From: Martinezella rhizogenes
Lineage (GTDB): Bacteria > Pseudomonadota > Alphaproteobacteria > Rhizobiales > Rhizobiaceae
DNA: 64,000 nt
Direction: 5' to 3'
NCBI RefSeq assembly: GCF_007002745.1
Contig: NZ_SGNY01000005.1
Location: 62,001-126,000, forward strand
Position 1 is the stretch's first letter; every line of letters starts with the position of its first letter. The translations under genes were made by a program, and so were the position numbers. This document shows, in pieces, positions 59,224 to 64,000 of the stretch. The notes below the pieces were generated by a model. That model made no database searches. It was not told the DNA's origin and was given only the letters and a program-made list of their open reading frames with translations.

Positions 59224-59973
59224 TCAGTGTTTGCGGGCGAGAGCGACGGCATCCGCGCCGGCTGGAAAGTGGAGCTGTCCGGAGTTGTCATGCACCGCGC
59301 TCCAAACCGCTTCGCCGACATCACTTTCATGGGTGGTCAAAGCCGGTTGGGCAAAAGTCTCAAGAATTGGCCCCGCGAAGGCTGCGTAATCTTCGGGAAG
59401 CAGCTGCTCAAGCGGCAGAATGGCGTTGTGCGTGAAGCTGGTTGTCGGGGCATAACCCGGCTCTACCAGCTTCACGCCAATGTTGAAATGCGCCAGTTCA
59501 TGCGTGAGCGAACCGGTAAATCCCTCAATAGCCTGCTTGCTGGCGGTATAGGCGGCGGCAAGCGGGAAAGAAGCAAGCGTAACACTGGACGTGACGTTGA
59601 TGATCATGCCGGATTGGCGTTTTCTCATCTGCGGGATGACCGCCTGTGTCATGGCCATCACACCGAAGCTGTTGGTGTCGAAGATCGTGCGCACCGCCGA
59701 CATCGGTGTAGCCTCAAAGGCGCCGACCATACCGATGCCGGCATTATTCACCAAGACGTCGATCGGGCCGGCCGCATCGATCGCTGCTGCAATGCTATGC
59801 TCGTCTGTCACATCCAGTGACAGCACGCGCAACCGGCCGGTATCGTCAACAAAGCGGGCAGCGCTTGGACGCCGCATGGTGGCGATGACGTTCCAGCCGC
59901 GTGCGAGGAACAGTTCGGCAATCGCTTTGCCATAACCCGACGACGTGCCGGTAATCAGGATGGTGTTGGTCAT
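59224..59973 (-). CDS. Short-chain dehydrogenase/reductase
   Basis: 249 residues, classical SDR. Cofactor motif TGTSSGYGKA at 8-17, NNAG in DVLVNNAGIGMVGAFEA, and the catalytic Ser and Tyr-x3-Lys in VTSSVTLASFPLAAAYTASKQAI. It is an NAD(P)-dependent oxidoreductase of unknown substrate. Divergent from an AraC-type regulator gene 92 bp away, a common layout for stress- or xenobiotic-inducible SDRs. Confidence 0.92.
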   Translation of the reverse strand: MTNTILITGTSSGYGKAIAELFLARGWNVIATMRRPSAARFVDDTGRLRVLSLDVTDEHSIAAAIDAAGPIDVLVNNAGIGMVGAFEATPMSAVRTIFDTNSFGVMAMTQAVIPQMRKRQSGMIINVTSSVTLASFPLAAAYTASKQAIEGFTGSLTHELAHFNIGVKLVEPGYAPTTSFTHNAILPLEQLLPEDYAAFAGPILETFAQPALTTHESDVGEAVWSAVHDNSGQLHFPAGADAVALARKH

Positions 59974-60065
59974 GGTAAATCTCCGTTGTTGATGTGCGGG
60001 AGATAGACGGGCTGAGGTGGATGATATATGCTCAATGAGCTATTATTTGTTATCGATCGTCCAAA

Positions 60066-60995
60066 ATGGATCCTCTCAGCGATATCGTCGACCTTTTGCG
60101 ACCCAGTGCCGCCGTCTCGAAGCCGATTTCCGGCAAGGGCAGATGGGGAGTGCGCTATCGTCCGCATGATGCGCCGGGTTTCGCGCTCGTCCTTGCAGGT
60201 GCGGCATGGGTGATGATGGAAGGCCGGGCTCCTCTCAGGTTGACATGCGGAGATTTCCTGCTTCTGCCCACAACGCCGGCTTTTTCGCTTTGTAGCGAGA
60301 CCGATGTCGAATGTGTTCCCGTCGAACCGCAGGATCGGGCTGTCCGTCATGGCGAACAGGAGGGGGCGCCCGATTTTGTCGCGCTAGGCGGAAGCTTCAG
60401 GTTCGAACGCATCAATGCTTCACTTCTGCTGTCACTGATGCCCGAAATGATCTACGTGCCGGCAGAGGAGAAAGGCGCATCGCGGCTGGCGCGGCTGATC
60501 GAGCTACTGTCAGAGGAGTGCGCCGGCGAAGATCCGGGCAAGGAGCTGATCATCCGGCGCATGCTGGAAGTCCTTCTGGTGGAAGCGCTGCGCCGGCCGG
60601 GAGCGGGCAATGCGGCAATTCCCGCGGGATTGGTAAAGGCAATGCGTTTACCCGGCCTTGCCCGCGCATTATCGGCCATGCATGAAGATGTTCGTGTGGG
60701 CTGGACGGTTGCGGAACTGGCGGGAATCGCCGGCATGTCGCGTTCGGCCTTTTCCGCGCGCTTCGTTGAAATGGTGGGCTGCGCGCCGATTGAATATCTC
60801 GCCCGTTGGCGGATGGCGCTTGCGAGAGATGCGCTCATGAGCGGGGTAAAATCGCTCGACCGCATTGCCGATGAGATCGGCTATGAATCCGCCAGCGCAT
60901 TCAGCACCGCGTTCCGCCGGAGAATGGGCGTTGCTCCAGGAAGCTTTGCCCGGGCAAACAATGACGATCGTCCCCATTCCACGGCTTTTCTCTAG
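60066..60995 (+). CDS. AraC-family regulator with N-terminal cupin domain
   Basis: 309 residues. The N-terminal half is the cupin_6-type sensor (SKPISGKGRWGVRYRPHDAPGFALVLAGAAW, LRLTCGDFLLLPTTPAFSL). The C-terminal half has both AraC helix-turn-helix motifs: WTVAELAGIAGMSRSAFSARFVEMVGCAPIEYLARWRM and SLDRIADEIGYESASAFSTAFRRRMGVAPGSF. It probably activates the divergent SDR gene. Inducer unknown. Confidence 0.92.
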   Translation: MDPLSDIVDLLRPSAAVSKPISGKGRWGVRYRPHDAPGFALVLAGAAWVMMEGRAPLRLTCGDFLLLPTTPAFSLCSETDVECVPVEPQDRAVRHGEQEGAPDFVALGGSFRFERINASLLLSLMPEMIYVPAEEKGASRLARLIELLSEECAGEDPGKELIIRRMLEVLLVEALRRPGAGNAAIPAGLVKAMRLPGLARALSAMHEDVRVGWTVAELAGIAGMSRSAFSARFVEMVGCAPIEYLARWRMALARDALMSGVKSLDRIADEIGYESASAFSTAFRRRMGVAPGSFARANNDDRPHSTAFL

Positions 60996-61026
60996 CTATT
61001 GCCCTCATGGCAGGGCCTGAAACCCT

Positions 61027-61599
61027 TTAGGAGTTGGCTCCGCGTTCCTCCTTGACGGTATAGTCGCGCTCGCTCCAGAGCAGGGCCCTGCGTAGCGGGT
61101 CAGACGTCGCTTCAATAATGGCCCCGACAAACAGGATATGGTCGGCGGCATCGATGGAGCCGACGAGTTCGCAATCCAGGGATAGCAGCGCGCCGTCAAG
61201 CTTCGGGTTTCCAGAAGGCCAGAGACCCCAGTCGCCGACGGAAAATCGGTCCGGCAGGTTGCCTTTTCCGGCAAATATGTCGGCAATTTCTTCCTGTCCT
61301 CTTGCAAGTGCTGCGACGGAGAAGCGTCGGCTTGCGGCGATCAGATCAACCATGCGGCTGCTGGCATCGATGGAGATCATCAGATACGGGGGCTCGGCGC
61401 TGAGCGGCATGAAGGAGGTGATCGTTCGTCCGACCCTTTCTCCGGCATGGGAGGCCGTGGCCAAAGCCACGGTAAAGGCAAGGGCGGCCATCGCGTCTTT
61501 GAATTCGCGGGGGGAAATCGTCGGTGAAACGGTGCCTTTGAGCGGAATATGCGTATGGCTTATCACGCTGCCATCGATCAACCTGAGATTATGAGACAT
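61027..61599 (-). CDS. Flavin reductase-like (FMN-binding) protein
   Basis: 190 residues, flavin-reductase-like split barrel: REFKDAMAALAFTVALATASH, TITSFMPLSAEPPYLMISIDASSRMVDLI, FSVAALARGQEEIADIFAG, and LDCELVGSIDAADHILFVGAIIEA. The family supplies reduced FMN to monooxygenases or reduces other acceptors. It follows the ferredoxin gene by 11 bp and is probably co-transcribed with it, so a redox role linked to oxidative stress is plausible. Confidence 0.87.
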   Translation of the reverse strand: MSHNLRLIDGSVISHTHIPLKGTVSPTISPREFKDAMAALAFTVALATASHAGERVGRTITSFMPLSAEPPYLMISIDASSRMVDLIAASRRFSVAALARGQEEIADIFAGKGNLPDRFSVGDWGLWPSGNPKLDGALLSLDCELVGSIDAADHILFVGAIIEATSDPLRRALLWSERDYTVKEERGANS

Positions 61600-61610
61600 G
61601 CAGTGCCGGG

Positions 61611-61946
61611 CTAACCGCCCGCTCCCGGGTTCTTGGAAAAAATGGAAAACTTGGCTGCGGCGCCATTCATGACGTCGGCATTATCAGGCGACTGCCTTTT
61701 CTGGTGTACACGCGGCCAGATGCCCGAATAGTGGCGATTGAGGTCGAGCCAGACATGCAGCCCGGCTTCGGTATCCGGCCGGATTGCTGCCGCAGGACAT
61801 TCGCGCTCGCAGATGCCGCAATCGATACATTGGTCGGGATGAATAACGAGCATGTTCTCGCCTTCGTAGAAACATTCGACCGGGCAGACTTCCACGCAGT
61901 CCATGTATTTGCAGGCGATGCAGTTTTCGGTGACGACATAGGGCAT
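61611..61946 (-). CDS. fdxA: 7Fe ferredoxin, FdxA-like
   Basis: 111 residues. The cysteine pattern matches Azotobacter ferredoxin I shifted by one: Cys9, Cys17 and Cys50 for the 3Fe-4S cluster; Cys21, Cys40, Cys43 and Cys46 for the 4Fe-4S cluster; Cys12 and Cys25 in the positions of its free cysteines. Motifs are [19 protein letters not shown] and [16 protein letters not shown]. Cytoplasmic low-potential electron carrier. Between sodB and the flavin reductase gene on the same strand. Confidence 0.94.
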   Translation of the reverse strand: MPYVVTENCIACKYMDCVEVCPVECFYEGENMLVIHPDQCIDCGICERECPAAAIRPDTEAGLHVWLDLNRHYSGIWPRVHQKRQSPDNADVMNGAAAKFSIFSKNPGAGG

Positions 61947-61966
61947 TGAAACGCTCGAATGAAGTT

Positions 61967-61993
61967 GCAGCCGGACGGCGGCTGTCCGGCTGC
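61967..61993 (-). terminator. Hairpin between sodB and the ferredoxin gene
   Basis: GCAGCCGGAC / GTCCGGCTGC, a perfect 10-bp stem with a 7-base loop and no U tract. It may separate or attenuate transcription between sodB and fdxA. Confidence 0.5.
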
Positions 61994-62051
61994 GCCTGAC
62001 CCGGCCAGCCGCACGAGGGCAGCGGCAGAGGCCGGATCGGTGGGGCTCAGA

Positions 62052-62651
62052 TCAGAGGCGGGCGGCCACGGCCTGCCAGTTCACCAGATTGTCGAGGAAG
62101 TTCTCGATATAGGCCGGGCGCTTGTTGCGGAAATCGATATAATAGCTGTGCTCCCACACATCGCAGCCGAGAAGCGCCTTCTGGCCGAAGCACAGCGGAT
62201 TGACGCCGTTTTCGGTGCGGGTAATCTTTAGCGTGCCATCGGTATCCACCACCAGCCATGCCCAGCCCGAGCCGAATTGCGAGGCGCCGGCGAGGGCGAA
62301 ATTCTGCTTGAACAAGGATACCGAGCCGAAGGATTGCGTCAGCGCATCCTCAAGCGTCTTAGGGATGGCGTGATTTCCCGGTCCCATGATCTCCCAGAAG
62401 AGATTGTGGTTCCAGTGCTGGGAGGCATTGTTGAAGATGCCGGACTGGGCGATTGCGCCCTTCTCATAGGTGCCCCGGACGATGTCCTCGAGGTTGCTTT
62501 TCTCCCATGCGGTGCCTGATATCGCCTTGTTGAGATTATCGACATAGGCCTTGTGGTGAAGATCGTGATGAAACTTCAGCGTCTCTTCGGACATGCCCGA
62601 GGCAGCGAGCGCATCATGGGCATAGGGGAGGTCGGGAAGCTGGAAAGCCAT
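62052..62651 (-). CDS. sodBII: Fe/Mn superoxide dismutase, SodB type
   Basis: 199 residues from the ATG at 62651 (AAAGGA six bases upstream). Metal ligands are His28 (KFHHDLHHKAYV), the His of HWNHNLFW, and Asp and His of DVWEHSYYIDFRN. It converts superoxide to oxygen and peroxide in the cytoplasm. The upstream promoter has a SoxR-type box with a 19-bp spacer; A. tumefaciens SoxR is reported to induce sodBII (recalled), which is why that symbol is offered. The exact copy number name should be confirmed. Confidence 0.92.
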   Translation of the reverse strand: MAFQLPDLPYAHDALAASGMSEETLKFHHDLHHKAYVDNLNKAISGTAWEKSNLEDIVRGTYEKGAIAQSGIFNNASQHWNHNLFWEIMGPGNHAIPKTLEDALTQSFGSVSLFKQNFALAGASQFGSGWAWLVVDTDGTLKITRTENGVNPLCFGQKALLGCDVWEHSYYIDFRNKRPAYIENFLDNLVNWQAVAARL

Positions 62652-62718
62652 GGGGTATCCTTTGTCAACTGTTCGCTCAAGAGCATGAAATGAGCCTTGC
62701 GGAAACAAGGTGACAATA

Positions 62719-62749
62719 CTTCTAGGAGCTCAACCATGGTTGAGGTCAA
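62719..62749 (-). promoter_or_regulatory. SoxR-type promoter of the superoxide dismutase gene
   Basis: Read leftward: -35 TTGACC (62749-62744), a 19-bp spacer, -10 TAGAAG (62724-62719). The dyad ACCTCAACCATGGTTGAGCT (62746-62727) fills the spacer. An overlong spacer filled by a dyad is the MerR/SoxR promoter design, and ACCTCAA is the SoxR half-site. Confidence 0.85.
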
Positions 62750-62758
62750 GAGGTTTTT

Positions 62759-63247
62759 TCATCGGGAGGGGAGGGCGTGTTCACTCACGTCTGGCACGTC
62801 AAACTCAAACCTCGGTATCATCCTTCCCGGGATCGACCCTGAGGGAACCACGCCCGTCTCTTTGGCACCCATGCGCTTATAGAACGAGGCAGCACCGGGA
62901 TCGGATTCAATGAGAAGGGTCCGCCTGGCATGATCCCGGCAGATCGAAATCGCCCACTGGAAGAGAGCTCGCCCTGTGCCCAGCCCCTGCAACCTCGGTT
63001 CGACGAAAAGAGCTTCGAGCTCGGCGGCGCTGCTTTCTTTAAGGGATAGCTGGGCGACGCCCGCGAGCTCCCCTTCGGCAATTGCGACCTGAAAAAATGA
63101 CTCGCGCATTTTCCAGGGCGTGATCGTAAGTTCTGAGCGACAGGCACGCAGGAATTCCTCATCATAACCCCACACGGCCTTCGATCGCAGGCAAAGTTCT
63201 GTCAGCGCGTCTGCTTCCGCAAACGATGCCGCTCTAAGCGTCAGCAT
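62759..63247 (-). CDS. GNAT-family N-acetyltransferase
   Basis: 162 residues from the ATG at 63247, with GGAG upstream; a longer open frame to 63730 runs antisense to the glyoxalase-fold gene and is not used. The acetyl-CoA motif is ELEALFVEPRLQGLGTGRALFQWA, followed by LLIESDPGAASFYKRMGAKETG. The family acetylates an amine on a small molecule or protein; substrate unknown. Divergent from the glyoxalase-fold gene. Confidence 0.9.
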   Translation of the reverse strand: MLTLRAASFAEADALTELCLRSKAVWGYDEEFLRACRSELTITPWKMRESFFQVAIAEGELAGVAQLSLKESSAAELEALFVEPRLQGLGTGRALFQWAISICRDHARRTLLIESDPGAASFYKRMGAKETGVVPSGSIPGRMIPRFEFDVPDVSEHALPSR

Positions 63248-63418
63248 CTCATCTCTCCAGGGTGGATATGGCGACCTCTGTCGTAAGCGATCGATATCAT
63301 CGCCGCCTGCCGCTCTCCAGCCGTTACAACTTCGGGCTGGTGTTGACGTTGGCTCTGCTTGATATTTTTGGCGGTGGTGCACATCATCGCCTCCATTCTT
63401 GCGAAGCGGGAGAAACTC

Positions 63419-63778
63419 ATGGCGAGAGCCGTTGGAATTGGTGGCGTTTTTTTCAGGGCCGGGGATCCCGCAGGCCTCGCCGAATGGTATCAGAAACATC
63501 TCGGCATAGACAATCTGCACATATCCGTATGGCAGCAGGAGGCCGGAATGACCATCTTCGGGCCTTTCGCTAGGGATAGCGATTATTTCGGCCGTGATGA
63601 ACAACAGTGGATGATCAATTTCCGGGTCGATGATCTCGATGGTCTTATCGCGAAGCTCACCGCAGAGGGTGTCAAGGTAGAGACCCGGGCGGAGTGGGAT
63701 TCCGAAGTCGGCCGTTTTGCCCGGATACACGATCCGGAAGGCAACCCAGTGGAATTATGGGAGCCTGCGGCGACCTGA
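63419..63778 (+). CDS. Glyoxalase/bleomycin-resistance (VOC) fold protein
   Basis: 119 residues from the ATG at 63419, with GGGAG seven bases upstream. Single VOC repeat pair: GIGGVFFRAGDPAGLAEWYQKHLGI, WMINFRVDDLDGLIAKLTAEGVKVETRAEWDSEVGRFARIHDPEGNPVELWEP. It has the conserved DPEGNPVELWEP ending of the family with its Glu ligand. Specific role (detoxification, isomerisation or dioxygenation) unknown. Confidence 0.9.
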   Translation: MARAVGIGGVFFRAGDPAGLAEWYQKHLGIDNLHISVWQQEAGMTIFGPFARDSDYFGRDEQQWMINFRVDDLDGLIAKLTAEGVKVETRAEWDSEVGRFARIHDPEGNPVELWEPAAT

Positions 63779-63920
63779 TGGCGATTCATCTGTCGCTGCC
63801 CGGGGTTTGGAGCAATTGTGGAGGCGAGAAAACAATCATCTCGTTGAAAATGTTGTGGCGCGCTGAAATACGTGCCTTCGGCGCAGAGCCCGCAAAAATC
63901 CAGAACAGCGCGATTTCTGA

Positions 63921-64000
63921 TTAGCGCTCTGCCCGCTTCACCATCTCAACCCATTCCTCCAGTGCTTTGTGGATGGCCGAGCCCGCATCTTCACCACGGG
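63921..64000 (-). CDS. 3' end of an unidentified gene
   Basis: The leftward frame ends at TAA (63923-63921). About 25 C-terminal residues are visible, ending ALEEWVEMVKRAER, a charged helix with heptad-like spacing. The frame is open to the window edge. Too short to assign a family. Confidence 0.5.
   Translation of the reverse strand, partial: RGEDAGSAIHKALEEWVEMVKRAER

Noticed and set aside
63248..63730. N-terminal extension of the acetyltransferase to 323 residues
   Set aside because: It would run antisense through the whole glyoxalase-fold gene; the GNAT domain starts naturally at the ATG at 63247 with a ribosome site.

Overview
The window looks like a piece of a Rhizobiales replicon, most probably Agrobacterium or a close relative. 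The order pcaDCHGB with divergent pcaQ, then pobA/pobR, pcaR and pcaIJF, is the arrangement known from Agrobacterium. Other support is the high GC content, the dense solute-importer operons and the rhizobial-type palindromic intergenic repeats. No rRNA, tRNA, CRISPR array, integrase or insertion sequence was seen.

Layout. 1-4582: oligopeptide-type ABC importer, running off the left edge. 5267-12810: a quinate/shikimate-type module made of a 3-dehydroshikimate dehydratase (quiC type), a TetR regulator, type II dehydroquinase, a shikimate/quinate dehydrogenase and a polar-amino-acid-type ABC importer. 13178-23795: the complete protocatechuate branch of the beta-ketoadipate pathway with pobA/pobR. 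The two blocks join chemically: 3-dehydroshikimate or 4-hydroxybenzoate gives protocatechuate, which goes via pcaHG, pcaB, pcaC, pcaD, pcaIJ and pcaF to succinyl-CoA and acetyl-CoA. 23971-30058: LacI-type regulator, two paralogous sugar-binding proteins and three inositol-type sugar enzymes, closed by a strong terminator.

30059-38589 is the odd region. It starts with a very AT-rich stretch. Then come an Imm11/DUF1629-type immunity gene, an 1106-residue protein with an N-terminal AHH (HNH/EndoVII-type) nuclease domain and a C-terminal EF-hand-like domain typical of type I secretion substrates, and a dedicated HlyB-like exporter with its HlyD-like adaptor. I read this as a contact or diffusible nuclease toxin-immunity system exported by a type I secretion system, with the usual polymorphic-toxin polarity reversed. 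This is the most interesting candidate in the window.

38780-49769: LacI regulator and a pectin/rhamnogalacturonan-oligosaccharide cluster (GH28-like, GH105-like, an unknown 840-residue protein, ABC importer). 50004-51986: acid phosphatase fused to an autotransporter-type beta-strand repeat. 52071-59160: ROK regulator and a spermidine/iron-type ABC importer with a glycerophosphodiesterase and an inositol-monophosphatase-family enzyme, resembling the agrocinopine AccF/AccG pair. 59224-60995: SDR/AraC pair. 61027-62651: SoxR-box-controlled Fe/Mn superoxide dismutase (sodBII type), 7Fe ferredoxin and flavin reductase. The right end has a GNAT acetyltransferase, a glyoxalase-fold protein and the 3' end of an unidentified gene.

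Many regulators sit next to recognisable operators: PcaQ, PcaR and SoxR boxes that match known motifs, and new candidate dyads for the TetR, PobR, both LacI-type and the ROK regulators. All assignments come from reading the sequence; no database search was possible.
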